Translations under genes and position numbers: made by a program | The notes under the pieces: generated by a model | Databases searched by the model: none | The model's input: only the letters and a program-made list of their open reading frames with translations | What the model was told of the DNA's origin: nothing | Origin: a candidate division WOR-3 bacterium | GTDB lineage: Bacteria > Hydrothermota > Hydrothermia > Hydrothermales > JAJRUZ01 | NCBI GenBank assembly: GCA_039803925.1 | Contig: JBDRZL010000014.1 | Coordinates: 1 to 56,374 of the forward strand | Length of the DNA: 56,374 bases | Direction of reading: 5' to 3' | Shown: positions 38,263-46,638 of the stretch, piece by piece | How positions within the stretch are numbered: the first letter of the stretch is position 1 | Layout of the letters: every line of letters starts with the position of its first letter

Positions 38263-39203
38263 ATTTCCTCCTTTAAAATTTTTTTAATTTTCTCTTTAAC
38301 ATCATCCATTTTTTCATCTTCCATTTTATAAAAAAAAGGATTAATATTAAGATAATTTTTAAAAAAATTCAACTGTCTCTTTGTATATTCATAGGTTCTT
38401 TTCTTAGCAAGATTCACCGCCTCTTTCAAATCTTCTATTTTGCCCATTATATATAATATAAGTTCCTTATATCCATGCGCATCAAGAGATTTATACTTTA
38501 AATCATACCCTCTATTTAATAAATTCTCAACTTCTTTTAAAAAACCCTTTTCCATCATTTCATCAAACCTCTTATTAATCCGCTCCCTCCTTTTTTCCCT
38601 TTCCCAGTATATGGCAAAATAATATGGAACTATTTTCTTTTCACCCTTTCTTTTATATAACTCTGACGGTTTTTCTCCTGTAAGTTCATAAATCTCTATT
38701 GCCCTTTCAATCCTCACTCTATCATTTGGATGTATTTTTAAAGCCCTTTCAGGATCAATTTTTTTCAACAATTCATAAAGCTTTAATGTTTCTTCCTTTT
38801 TTAACTTTTCCCTCAATTCAGAAGGAACAGGTGGTAAAGAAATAAAATCTTCAAAAAGAGCCTTTAAATAAAGTGTAGAACCTCCCACAACAAAAAATCT
38901 TTCACCTCTTTTATAAAGCTCAACAATTATTTTTTCTGCATCTCTTGCATAATCCCCTGCACTGTAATATTCATCAGGATACTTTATATCAATCATAAAG
39001 TATTCAACTTCCCTTCTCATCTCCTCTGTTGGTTTTGCTGTTCCTATATCCATTAATTTATAAACTTTCTTTGAATCACAAAGAATTATTTTTGTTCCAA
39101 GCTCTTTTGCCAATTCAAAAGCCAATTTATTTTTTCCTGAACCAGTATGTCCTATTAATGCAAAAACCCTTATTTTATCTTCCAAATTTTTTATCAAGTT
39201 CAT
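38247..39203 (-). CDS. miaA: tRNA dimethylallyltransferase MiaA
   Basis: MiaA adds the isopentenyl group to A37 in tRNAs that read UNN codons. The 318-residue protein has the P-loop LIGHTGSGKNKLAFELAKEL (Gly-x4-Gly-Lys variant with Asn in place of the usual Ser/Thr after Lys) at about residues 17-36. It also has SKKVYKLMDIGTAKPT near 44-59, DYARDAEKIIVELYKRG near 83-99 and GGSTLYLKALFEDFI near 104. The loop residue change is worth a check. It overlaps mutL by 29 bases and the TPR gene by 16. Confidence 0.94.
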   Translation of the reverse strand: MNLIKNLEDKIRVFALIGHTGSGKNKLAFELAKELGTKIILCDSKKVYKLMDIGTAKPTEEMRREVEYFMIDIKYPDEYYSAGDYARDAEKIIVELYKRGERFFVVGGSTLYLKALFEDFISLPPVPSELREKLKKEETLKLYELLKKIDPERALKIHPNDRVRIERAIEIYELTGEKPSELYKRKGEKKIVPYYFAIYWEREKRRERINKRFDEMMEKGFLKEVENLLNRGYDLKYKSLDAHGYKELILYIMGKIEDLKEAVNLAKKRTYEYTKRQLNFFKNYLNINPFFYKMEDEKMDDVKEKIKKILKEEIWKDL

Positions 39204-40809
39204 CCTTAGTAATTTGGATCATGACAGGTCTTCCATGGGGACAGAAAAAGGGATCATCAAGAGAAAAAAGTTCTATTAGAATATTTGTCATTTCTTCCTT
39301 TCTTAAAATATCACCTTTTTTTATGGCACTCTTACAGCTAATCTCTTTATAAACATTTAAGGGGTCAAGCTTTTTTTCCTTTTTTATTGAATTAATTATT
39401 TCTATAAAATTTTCCTTTGAAAACTTTTTAATAAAATCGGGCAAACCCTCAATCTGAATCTCCGTGGCTCTTATTTCTCTTATCTCAAAACCAATATTCT
39501 CCAAAACAGGTTTTATTTCCTTAAAAGTAGAAAACTCTGTAGGAGAAAGCTTCAAAAGAATTGGAAAGGCTATATAATTTGTTTTAAATTTTCTTGAACT
39601 TAATATCCTTTCATAAATAATTTTCTCATGGGCTGTATGCTGATCTATTATTAGTAAACCTTTTTCAAACTTTACAACTATATAAGTGTTTTCAAATTGC
39701 CATATATCCTCATAAATTAAAGGCTCCTTCTTATCTTCTCTTTTTTGCATTTCACCAAATTCAAGCTGTTTAACATCTTCCTTAAATTTATCCCCACCTA
39801 ATTTTATAAGAAGTTCCATTTTTTTATCACTTGTACTTTTTTCCTTAACAGTGCCCCTTACTATATTTACAATCCTAAAAGGAAAACCAAGTTTGGGTGA
39901 AAACTTAACCTGTAACTTCTGAGGATGAATATTAAAATCAACTTCTTCAGGGTTTATAAAAAGAAAAAGAAATACATCAGGTGATTTAAACCTATCTGTA
40001 TAAATATTAGAAAAGGCTCTAATAAAAGAATTGTCAAAAAAAGGTCTTCTGTTAACAAAAAAAAATCTTTGAGGAGATTCCTTTAAAAATTCTGGTCTTG
40101 ATAAAAATAAAGTAAAGGAAAAATTCTTTTTACTTTCTTCAATCTCAACCAATTCCTTTAAAAATTCCTCACCAAAAATTGAAGAGATTCTTTCTTTAAA
40201 ACTATTAACAGAAGGTAAATTAAATATTGTTTCCCTTTCATCTTTTAAAAGAAATTCCACTTCGGGATTTGAAAGAGCATACTTCATTACAACTTCTATA
40301 ATTTTTTTTAATTCCTGACTCCCAGTTTTTAAAAATTTCCTTCTCGCAGGAACAGAATAAAAAAGTTCCCTCACCGTGACAGTTGTACCCTTTGGATGAG
40401 CACAGGGTTTTAAATATTTCTTTTCTCCACCATCTATAAAAATCTCATTACCCTCAAAATTTATATTTATAGAACTTTTAATGATAACCCTTGAAACTTT
40501 TGAAATGGCAAAAAGTGCCTCCCCTCTAAATCCATAAGTTGTTATTCTTTTTAAATCCTCTGGCTTTTCTATTTTACTTGATGTAAAAGGTAAAAAACAG
40601 AGAGAAAGATCCTCTTCATCCATTCCCTCTCCATCATCTTTTACCTCTATCAACCTTTTTCCACCATCCTCAACAAAAATCTCAATTTTTTTAGCACCTG
40701 CATCAAGGGAATTCTCAATCAATTCTTTTACAACTGAAGATGGATCATCTATTACTTCACCTGCTCTTATTTTATAAATTAATTCTTTTTCTAATCTCCT
40801 TATTTTCAT
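39175..40809 (-). CDS. mutL: DNA mismatch repair protein MutL, with endonuclease motif
   Basis: The 544-residue protein has the N-terminal GHKL ATPase (LIENSLDAGAKKIEIF, VKDDGEGM, TYGFRGEALFAI). The C-terminal dimerisation domain contains DQHTAHEKIIYE (near residues 389-400), which matches the metal-dependent nicking endonuclease motif of MutL from bacteria without MutH, and CPHGRP near residue 523. So this MutL probably nicks DNA itself. It leads the mutL-miaA-TPR operon. mutS is not in this window. Confidence 0.95.
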   Translation of the reverse strand: MKIRRLEKELIYKIRAGEVIDDPSSVVKELIENSLDAGAKKIEIFVEDGGKRLIEVKDDGEGMDEEDLSLCFLPFTSSKIEKPEDLKRITTYGFRGEALFAISKVSRVIIKSSININFEGNEIFIDGGEKKYLKPCAHPKGTTVTVRELFYSVPARRKFLKTGSQELKKIIEVVMKYALSNPEVEFLLKDERETIFNLPSVNSFKERISSIFGEEFLKELVEIEESKKNFSFTLFLSRPEFLKESPQRFFFVNRRPFFDNSFIRAFSNIYTDRFKSPDVFLFLFINPEEVDFNIHPQKLQVKFSPKLGFPFRIVNIVRGTVKEKSTSDKKMELLIKLGGDKFKEDVKQLEFGEMQKREDKKEPLIYEDIWQFENTYIVVKFEKGLLIIDQHTAHEKIIYERILSSRKFKTNYIAFPILLKLSPTEFSTFKEIKPVLENIGFEIREIRATEIQIEGLPDFIKKFSKENFIEIINSIKKEKKLDPLNVYKEISCKSAIKKGDILRKEEMTNILIELFSLDDPFFCPHGRPVMIQITKDELDKKFGR

Positions 40810-40935
40810 AATTTTTAAGATTTTTATTTTTTTAAATTTTAAAACACTTCATTAACTAAATACTAATAGCTAAAATCCCAAAACAATTTTAACTTTACCT
40901 CCTTTTTTATTTTATATGTAAGCACTTTAAGTCTT

Positions 40936-41781
40936 TTACCTTCTAAAAATTCTTGGATTTATGGTTATACCAAACCCGAATCTTGGAGAAAATCTCGGAG
41001 AACCACCTAAAAAGTGCTCAAGCTTTGTTAAAGCAAAATTTACAGAAATAAGAGGACTTACATACCTTCCTCCAACATTAAAATCCCTTCCATCAAAATC
41101 AAGTAAAATATGGAAATTTTTACTAATAATATAATATGCACCCCAGAAAACACCAAAAGTAATATCATGCTTTGTCTTACCACCAGTTAAAATATCAAAA
41201 TTAAAATACTTTGAACGAGAACCATACCCTACAAATCTTCCCCTACCAAGACCAAATGTGCCAACAATTTTATAAGTAAAATGTTTTGAAAAAACAAGGA
41301 ACAAAGAAAAGTTTTCTAAATTTCTCCTGTAATCTCCTTCCTTCCAATCCTCCCAGTAATAGGAATTATCATCATTATATCCACCTTCAGGTGGATTTGA
41401 GCCAGTTGAACTTATATATTTTCTGTATGTAATATCATAAATACCCACTGCAACAGCTGGTGTAACACCTATTTCAGGCATTATCCTGTAAATTAAATCA
41501 ATAGCATAATCACTTAAGGTATAAACTTTTAAAGTAAAAAAGAAATTTCCTAAGGACATTGTTCCATACATATCAAAATCAAAGGGCTTTGATGGATCAT
41601 AATTCTTGATTTCATAACCTGACTTAATCTCCCTCCTTAATCCAAAATGCGCATAAAGAGAAAACTCAGAATAAAAGGGTGTAGAAGGCAAAATAGCTGT
41701 TGGAATATCAATCTGAGAAAAGGAATTCTGAAACTCTCCGTATATTAAAGCCCAAACCAAAAATAAAGTTAACTTTTTCAT
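40936..41781 (-). CDS. Putative outer-membrane beta-barrel protein, hypothetical
   Basis: The 281-residue product has a clear signal peptide (MKKLTLFLVWALIYG). A Tyr/Phe/Gly-rich body of alternating strands follows (for example FNVGGRYVSPLISVNFALT), ending FGFGITINPRIFRR. The general look is an outer-membrane barrel with extracellular loops (GSNPPEGGYNDDNSYYWEDW near 130). No named family is recognised. It has its own strong promoter and starts with the leader motif, so it is expressed alone. The downstream gene is mutL, separated by 126 bases. Confidence 0.75.
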   Translation of the reverse strand: MKKLTLFLVWALIYGEFQNSFSQIDIPTAILPSTPFYSEFSLYAHFGLRREIKSGYEIKNYDPSKPFDFDMYGTMSLGNFFFTLKVYTLSDYAIDLIYRIMPEIGVTPAVAVGIYDITYRKYISSTGSNPPEGGYNDDNSYYWEDWKEGDYRRNLENFSLFLVFSKHFTYKIVGTFGLGRGRFVGYGSRSKYFNFDILTGGKTKHDITFGVFWGAYYIISKNFHILLDFDGRDFNVGGRYVSPLISVNFALTKLEHFLGGSPRFSPRFGFGITINPRIFRR

Positions 41782-41800
41782 TTTACTTTTTTTAAAATAA

Positions 41801-41811
41801 GGATTTGAACC
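41801..41811 (-). promoter_or_regulatory. T-arm-like leader motif after a consensus promoter
   Basis: The minus strand reads AAGGTTCAAATCCTT, with stem AAGG/CCTT and loop TTCAAAT. It begins only six bases after TATAAT, so it would form the first bases of the mRNA, and it lies 19 bases before the ATG at 41781. Confidence 0.6.
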
Positions 41812-41817
41812 TTTTTT

Positions 41818-41846
41818 ATTATAAGATAAATTTTTTTATTTGTCAA
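41818..41846 (-). promoter_or_regulatory. Consensus promoter for the barrel gene at 40936-41781
   Basis: On the minus strand TTGACA (41841-41846), 17-base spacer, TATAAT (41818-41823), a perfect sigma-70 consensus. It lies back to back with the plus-strand -10 box (41851-41856) of the metF-like gene, whose spacer would cover the TTGACA, so the two would compete. Confidence 0.75.
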
Positions 41847-41850
41847 GTAT

Positions 41851-41856
41851 TATAAT
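41851..41856 (+). promoter_or_regulatory. -10 box for the MTHFR-like gene, suggesting a leaderless mRNA
   Basis: TATAAT ends seven bases before the ATG at 41864. Transcription would begin at about the start codon, giving no leader. The -35 position (AAATTT) is poor. The AAGG just before the ATG is part of this gap and would hardly be transcribed. Confidence 0.4.
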
Positions 41857-41863
41857 AATAAGG

Positions 41864-42736
41864 ATGAAAGAAAAAATAATCTTTGAAGTTATCCCGCCTC
41901 CCTTTGATTGGAATGAAGAAAAAATTCTAAATTTTTCTGAAAAAATTAAAAGAATAATGAAGGAAAACAGAATAAAGTTTTTAAATATTCCTGAAGTTAT
42001 AGATGAAAAAACAAGGGAAAAAGAAAGAAGTGTTCCCTATAAAGAAAAAATTGATAATTTAGAATTTTCAGAATATCTTAAAAACAATTTTAATTTTGAA
42101 CCAATAATAAATAAAATTTGTGTCAGAATAAGCAAAAAGGAATTTGAAGAATGGGTTAAAAAAGTATACAAAAAAGGAATAAGATACATTGTTTTAGTTG
42201 GCGGAGAGTCAAGTAAAATAAAATACCCTGGATATTCGGTTATAGAAGCCGCAAAATTCATTAAAAAAAATTTTCCTGATATAAAACTTGGAGGAATAAC
42301 CATATTTACAAGAAATAAGGAACCTTACCGAATTCTTGAAAAAATGAAAGCAGGTATAGACTTTTTTGTATCTCAAATTATATTTGAAACAAGCAATATG
42401 AAACAGGTTTTAATACACTTATGGAGACTCACTAAACTTGAAAATATAAAATTCCCTGATATATACATTTCCTTTGCCCCAGCACAAAAAATAAGGGATA
42501 TAGAATTTATGAAATGGCTGGGAGTAGAATTTCCTACTGCAATAAATTTTTACATAACAGAAAAGGAGAGAAAAGTTGAATCAAGGACTTTTGAAGTCAT
42601 TGAGAGAATGCTTGATGAGATATTTGATTTTGCTAACAAGGAAAGGTTAAACTTGGGTTTTAATGTTGAACATGTTATGTACTCAAATCTTGAACTTTCC
42701 GAAAATATAATAAAAAAAATTAAAGAGAGAATATGA
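41864..42736 (+). CDS. metF: Methylenetetrahydrofolate reductase-like protein
   Basis: The product, 290 residues from ATG 41864 (an earlier start at 41840 is possible but less likely), fits the FAD-dependent MTHFR barrel: FEVIPPPFDWNEEKILNFSEK at the start, NIPEV, KKGIRYIVLVGGES near 105, and the KAGIDFFVSQIIFETSNM segment near 162-179, all equivalent to MTHFR positions (PKT, GGD, GADF..QLF). It would reduce methylene-H4folate to methyl-H4folate for methionine synthesis. The motifs are divergent, so the cofactor and partner are inferred. It starts the three-gene methionine module; the next gene overlaps by four bases. Confidence 0.75.
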   Translation: MKEKIIFEVIPPPFDWNEEKILNFSEKIKRIMKENRIKFLNIPEVIDEKTREKERSVPYKEKIDNLEFSEYLKNNFNFEPIINKICVRISKKEFEEWVKKVYKKGIRYIVLVGGESSKIKYPGYSVIEAAKFIKKNFPDIKLGGITIFTRNKEPYRILEKMKAGIDFFVSQIIFETSNMKQVLIHLWRLTKLENIKFPDIYISFAPAQKIRDIEFMKWLGVEFPTAINFYITEKERKVESRTFEVIERMLDEIFDFANKERLNLGFNVEHVMYSNLELSENIIKKIKERI

Positions 42737-43653
42737 AAATAATATTACATGGAAATTACCCAAGAAGTGAAAAACTTGTTGAAGCTACAAGAGACTTTGA
42801 AAGAGGAAGAATTAAGGAAGAAGAATTAAAAAAATATTTTAAAGAAGATATTTTAAATATAATTAAACTCCAAAAAAACTGGGATTATATCTTTAACGGT
42901 CATTTTTATTTTCAGGATTTATTAAGACCATTTTCTGAACTTGTTTATGAGGTTGAAATTGACGGGCTCAAAAGATTTTATGAAACAAATTTCTTCATGA
43001 GAAAGCTCATCTTTAAAAAATTTGAAATAAAAGAAAATAAAAAATTTTTTGAACACTACCTTTTATGTGATGGTCTTTTTAATAAAAAAGAAAATCTTAC
43101 ATTTACCTTTCCCTTTTTATTTTTTTTCCAAGAATTTTCTGAAAATATCAAATTAAAAGAAATAGGAGAATTACTATTAAAGGTAGTTAAAGAATTAAAT
43201 GAATGGGGAAACAAACTTTTAATTTTTTATGAACCCACTTTTGGCTTTAAAAATATAAATGAAGAAGAAAAAGAAATTTCTTTATGGTTTTTAAAAGAAT
43301 TAAAAAAATTTAAAAATTTAAAATTTGCTTTACATAGTTTTTTCTTTGATGTAAGTAATGATTTGGATTTTATTTTCTCCTTGGATTTTGACGGATACGG
43401 ATTTGATTTTTATAATAACTCAAGAGATTTTATTTTGAAAAACTTTCCGGAAAATAAATTACTTCTTGCAGGAATAATAAATACAGATTCTACACTAATA
43501 GAAAAAAAAGAATTTATTGAAGAATTTATTGAAAAATCAATCAATTATGTAAAAGAAGAAAATATTTATGTAACCACAAACTGGTCTCCTGAATTTCTTC
43601 CAAGAGAGATTATGGATAAAAAAATAAAAAATTTAATTAAAGGAGAAAATTAA
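42733..43653 (+). CDS. MetE N-terminal-domain-like protein
   Basis: This 306-residue protein has the pattern of a methionine synthase barrel half: HGNYPRSEKLVEATRDFERGRIKEEEL at the start (MetE N-domains begin similarly with RSEKL..A..D..R..I..EEL), GHFYFQDLLRPF near 56, and LLAGIINTDSTLIEKKEFIEEFI near 249-271. It lacks the His/Cys zinc ligands. It lies between the MTHFR-like gene (overlap four bases) and the catalytic MetE-like gene (next base). A noncatalytic domain that presents methyl-folate or homocysteine to the core protein is plausible but inferred. It could instead be a separate methyltransferase. Confidence 0.6.
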   Translation: MKIILHGNYPRSEKLVEATRDFERGRIKEEELKKYFKEDILNIIKLQKNWDYIFNGHFYFQDLLRPFSELVYEVEIDGLKRFYETNFFMRKLIFKKFEIKENKKFFEHYLLCDGLFNKKENLTFTFPFLFFFQEFSENIKLKEIGELLLKVVKELNEWGNKLLIFYEPTFGFKNINEEEKEISLWFLKELKKFKNLKFALHSFFFDVSNDLDFIFSLDFDGYGFDFYNNSRDFILKNFPENKLLLAGIINTDSTLIEKKEFIEEFIEKSINYVKEENIYVTTNWSPEFLPREIMDKKIKNLIKGEN

Positions 43654-44808
43654 ATGAAAATTTTAACTCATGAGATTGGTTCCCTTGCTAAACCCTCTTT
43701 CAGAGTTAAAGCTTTCAGAAAAATAAAACTTACAGATTCTGATATAGAAGAAGCAGAAAAATGGGGACATTTTCTTGAAATTGATGAAAGGAAAGAGTTA
43801 ATTGATATCCTTTCAAAGAGAGAAAACTTTACAGAAGAGGAAAAAGAAAAAATACTCCACTTTTCTTCCCTTTATGCTATAAGACTTCTTGAAAAGGCAG
43901 GACTTGACCTTGTTTATGATGGAGAGCAGCATAGAGTGGAAATGTATGAGTATCCCGTAAAACACATAAGAGGATTTGAATTTAAAGGTCATGTTAGAAG
44001 TTTTGATAACAAATATTACAGGAAAGCTTCCTGTGTCTCAATCCCTACTTTAGTATCTCCCTATCATGATGAAGAATTTGAAAGAATAAAAAAATTAGCA
44101 AAAAAACCTGTTAAAATTCCTGTAACAGGAGCATATACAATAGTGGACTGGTCTTATGATGAGTACTTTTTAAGAAATATAAAACCAGGTGAGGGTGATA
44201 TAAGAGAAAAAAGAAAAAAAGCAAGAAAGGAATTTTTACTTTCAATTGCCAAAAATTGTATTTATCCTGTTTTAAAATCCCTTTACGAAAAAGGAGCAAA
44301 ATACTTACAGATAGATGAACCAGCAGCAACTACAAAAAGGGATGAGATAGATTTATTTGTATTAACAATGAAGGAAAGTATAGGTGATTTAAAAGGAAAG
44401 GTATTTTTTGGAACTCATATATGTTTCTCAGATTACTCTCTTTTATTTCCAAAAATTTTGGAACTTGAAGGAATACTTAATGAGGTTCATTTTGAATATG
44501 CAAACAGAGATACAAGGGAAATAGGTATTAATCCTGAAAAAAGAAGGGGTTATGAAATACTTAAAGAATTTAAAAATACAAAATTTATTGTTGGACTCGG
44601 AACAATTGATGTTCATACTGATTTTATTGAACCACCTGAACTCATAAGGGATAGAATTTTATATGCCCTTGATATTATAAAGGACCCTGATAGAATATAT
44701 GTTGCACCAGATTGTGGTTTAAGAACAAGAACATGGGATATAGCCTTTAAAAAACTCAGGAATATGGTGGAAGGAAAATACCTTGCTGAGAAAGAAGCAA
44801 GAATTTAA
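43654..44808 (+). CDS. Cobalamin-independent methionine synthase catalytic domain (core MetE type)
   Basis: The 384-residue protein corresponds to the C-terminal, catalytic half of MetE. It has HEIGSLAKPSFRVKAF at the start, DLVYDGEQHRVEMYEY near 88-103, IDEPA near 225-229, the zinc-site GTHICFSDY near 253-261 (His and Cys), and the APDCGLRTR near 352-360 (zinc Cys). So it would transfer a methyl group to homocysteine. Stand-alone core MetE proteins in archaea and Dehalococcoides use a methyl-corrinoid, not folate, as donor; the adjacent MTHFR and MetE-N-like proteins here may provide folate-based methyl transfer instead. Mechanism inferred. Confidence 0.85.
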   Translation: MKILTHEIGSLAKPSFRVKAFRKIKLTDSDIEEAEKWGHFLEIDERKELIDILSKRENFTEEEKEKILHFSSLYAIRLLEKAGLDLVYDGEQHRVEMYEYPVKHIRGFEFKGHVRSFDNKYYRKASCVSIPTLVSPYHDEEFERIKKLAKKPVKIPVTGAYTIVDWSYDEYFLRNIKPGEGDIREKRKKARKEFLLSIAKNCIYPVLKSLYEKGAKYLQIDEPAATTKRDEIDLFVLTMKESIGDLKGKVFFGTHICFSDYSLLFPKILELEGILNEVHFEYANRDTREIGINPEKRRGYEILKEFKNTKFIVGLGTIDVHTDFIEPPELIRDRILYALDIIKDPDRIYVAPDCGLRTRTWDIAFKKLRNMVEGKYLAEKEARI

Positions 44809-44817
44809 CTTAAAAAG

Positions 44818-45614
44818 ATGGATATTTTAAAAATTTATAATATTTTAAAAAAAATAGAAGAAATAAATCCGAGGTTTGTCATTGAAAATATTTTTGAAGA
44901 AAAATTTGAAAAATTAATTACATTAAAAGAAATAGATAAAAAAAAATAGAAAAAGCTTTAAAAATCATTGAATTAATTAAAAAAGGCGAAAGACCTGAGT
45001 ATATTTTCAAAAAATGTTTATTTTTAAATGAAGAATTTTATATAGAAAAAAAGGTTTTGATTCCAAGAGAAGAAACATCCCTTTTAGTCAATTATTTAAA
45101 GGAGCTTAAAGAAAAAAAATTAAAACCTGAAATCATTATTGATTTTGGAACAGGAACAGGAATTTTGGCAATATGGGCAAAAAGAATATTCCCTTTTTCC
45201 TATGTTTTAGCTGTTGATTTTTTAAAAAAAGCATGTAGATGTGCCAAAATAAATAGTAGAAAAAAAAGTGCAAAGATAAAAGTAATAAGGACAAAAAGTT
45301 TTAAAATTTTCAAGAAAGAAAAAATTGATTTAATTATTACAAACCCACCTTATCTTTCAGAAGAGGAATATAAAAAATATGGACCATTTAAAGGTGAATC
45401 AAAAATTTCCCTTTTTGGCGGGAAAAAAGGTTATGAAACTTTTTTGAAATGGTTAAAGGAAGGCTTTGAAGTTTTAAAAAATGGAGGTATTTTTATAAGT
45501 GAGATTTCAGAATTCTGGAATAAGGAAATTCTTTTAAGTTTTAAAAAATATTTAGTAGAGGAAATAAAAGATTTTTTTAATAAAAATAGGATTTGGATTT
45601 TTAAGAAGTTTTAA
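44818..45614 (+). pseudogene. prmC: prmC, release-factor glutamine methyltransferase, split by frame change at an A9 run
   Basis: The ORF begins MDILKIYNILKKIEEINPRF and runs to a TAG at 44947-44949, right after GAT and nine As (44938-44946). Shifting by -1 there continues as IEKALKIIELIKKGERPEYIFKKCLFLNEEFYIEKKVLIPREETSLLV, the normal PrmC sequence (quoted in parts), through DFGTGTGILAIWAKR and the catalytic NPPY. PrmC methylates the GGQ glutamine of RF1/RF2 and is rarely lost. The frame can be restored by one extra A, by transcriptional slippage, or by -1 ribosomal shifting on A-AAA-AAA. A sequencing indel is equally possible. The product would be about 265 residues. Confidence 0.75.
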
Positions 45615-45628
45615 ATTATTATTTTTAA

Positions 45629-46261
45629 ATGCACCTTATATCACCATCAAGGATATACCTTTATGTTAGTTGTCCAAGGTGCTTTTATTTGGAGGTAAAA
45701 AAAGGAATAAAAAGACCAGTTGAATTTTTCCCGAGGATTCCTTCCCTTCTTGATAAAATTTTTAAAGAAATTGCTGAAGAATTTAAGGAAAAAGATCTCC
45801 CTTATTACTTTAAGAGATTTGGATTAAAGGGAAAACTCAAAAAAATAAAACTTGAAGATAAAAAAATAGAAAATACGGATTTAATCTTAAGGGGAATACC
45901 TGATGAGATCATTGAAAATGAAGAAAAAAAAATTTTACCTCTTGATTACAAAACTTCTTCAAAATTTCCTGATAAACTTCCAATTCCTGTCCAAATTCAA
46001 CTTGATAGTTATTCTTTGCTTATTAGATTAAACAATTTTGAAACTAATGAAAAGGCTTTCGTTTTTTATTTTGTCCCTTATTATTCAAGGAATGAAAAGA
46101 GAATTAGATGGGATACAAAACTTTATGAATATTCAGTAAATTTAAAAAGGCTAAAGAAATTTATAATTGAAATAGATAAAACCTTAAGAGAGGACAAATT
46201 ACCCGAACCTTCCAAAAGTTGCCACTTCTGTAAATATGTTGAAGATGTTAAGAATCTATAA
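45629..46261 (+). CDS. PD-(D/E)XK nuclease-family protein with four-cysteine Fe-S-like site
   Basis: The 210-residue protein starts SPSRIYLYVSCPRCFYLEVKKG, as in RecB/AddB/Cas4-like nucleases, and has the catalytic elements GIPDEII (Asp near 91), LDYKTSS (Asp and Lys near 106-110) and a following Gln motif (VQIQLDSYSLLI). Cysteines 14 and 17 plus a C-terminal CHFC pair near 200 can hold an iron-sulfur cluster, as in Cas4 and AddB. No CRISPR array or cas genes are nearby, so it is not called Cas4. It follows prmC by 14 bases. Substrate unknown. Confidence 0.8.
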   Translation: MHLISPSRIYLYVSCPRCFYLEVKKGIKRPVEFFPRIPSLLDKIFKEIAEEFKEKDLPYYFKRFGLKGKLKKIKLEDKKIENTDLILRGIPDEIIENEEKKILPLDYKTSSKFPDKLPIPVQIQLDSYSLLIRLNNFETNEKAFVFYFVPYYSRNEKRIRWDTKLYEYSVNLKRLKKFIIEIDKTLREDKLPEPSKSCHFCKYVEDVKNL

Positions 46262-46266
46262 AAAAT

Positions 46267-46638
46267 TTAAAATTTTTTCTCTATTAAAAAAATAAACTTT
46301 TCTTCCTTTATGTTAATTCCCATCAAACTTGTATCCCTTTCAAATTTATAAAGGTGTGCAGAAACATACGCATCTAATATGTTAAAAGCCCATAAGGAAA
46401 AGGAAAGAATGAAATTATAAGAAAACCTGTATAGGGCACTTTGACTTTTCTCAATGTAGGGATAATCCCTTAATAATTCTCTCAAAAGGAAAACTTCTCC
46501 ACAAAAGAAAAAAGCACCTTTAATATAATTTCCTGTATAAACCTGACCGAAACCAGGTAAAAGAGCGCTCATCCATGCTGCTTTTACTGGATTTTTATTC
46601 TCTGTTAAAATTAAAAATAAAAATAAAAATTTTATCAA
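46267..46638 (-). CDS. DUF5683-type membrane protein
   Basis: The 123-residue product has a short signal-like start, then AAWMSALLPGFGQVYTGNYIKGAFFFCGEVFLL, the hallmark of DUF5683 (glycine-rich GFGQVY and following hydrophobic helix, shown in parts: LLPGFGQVYTGNY). Two or three membrane helices are likely. It is last in a minus-strand string starting at 50321. Its start overlaps the truA end by four bases. The role of the family is unknown. Confidence 0.75.
   Translation of the reverse strand: MIKFLFLFLILTENKNPVKAAWMSALLPGFGQVYTGNYIKGAFFFCGEVFLLRELLRDYPYIEKSQSALYRFSYNFILSFSLWAFNILDAYVSAHLYKFERDTSLMGINIKEEKFIFLIEKKF

Noticed and set aside
45629-46261. Cas4 assignment for the PD-(D/E)XK protein
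   Set aside because: Cysteine layout is similar, but there is no CRISPR array or other cas gene in the window.
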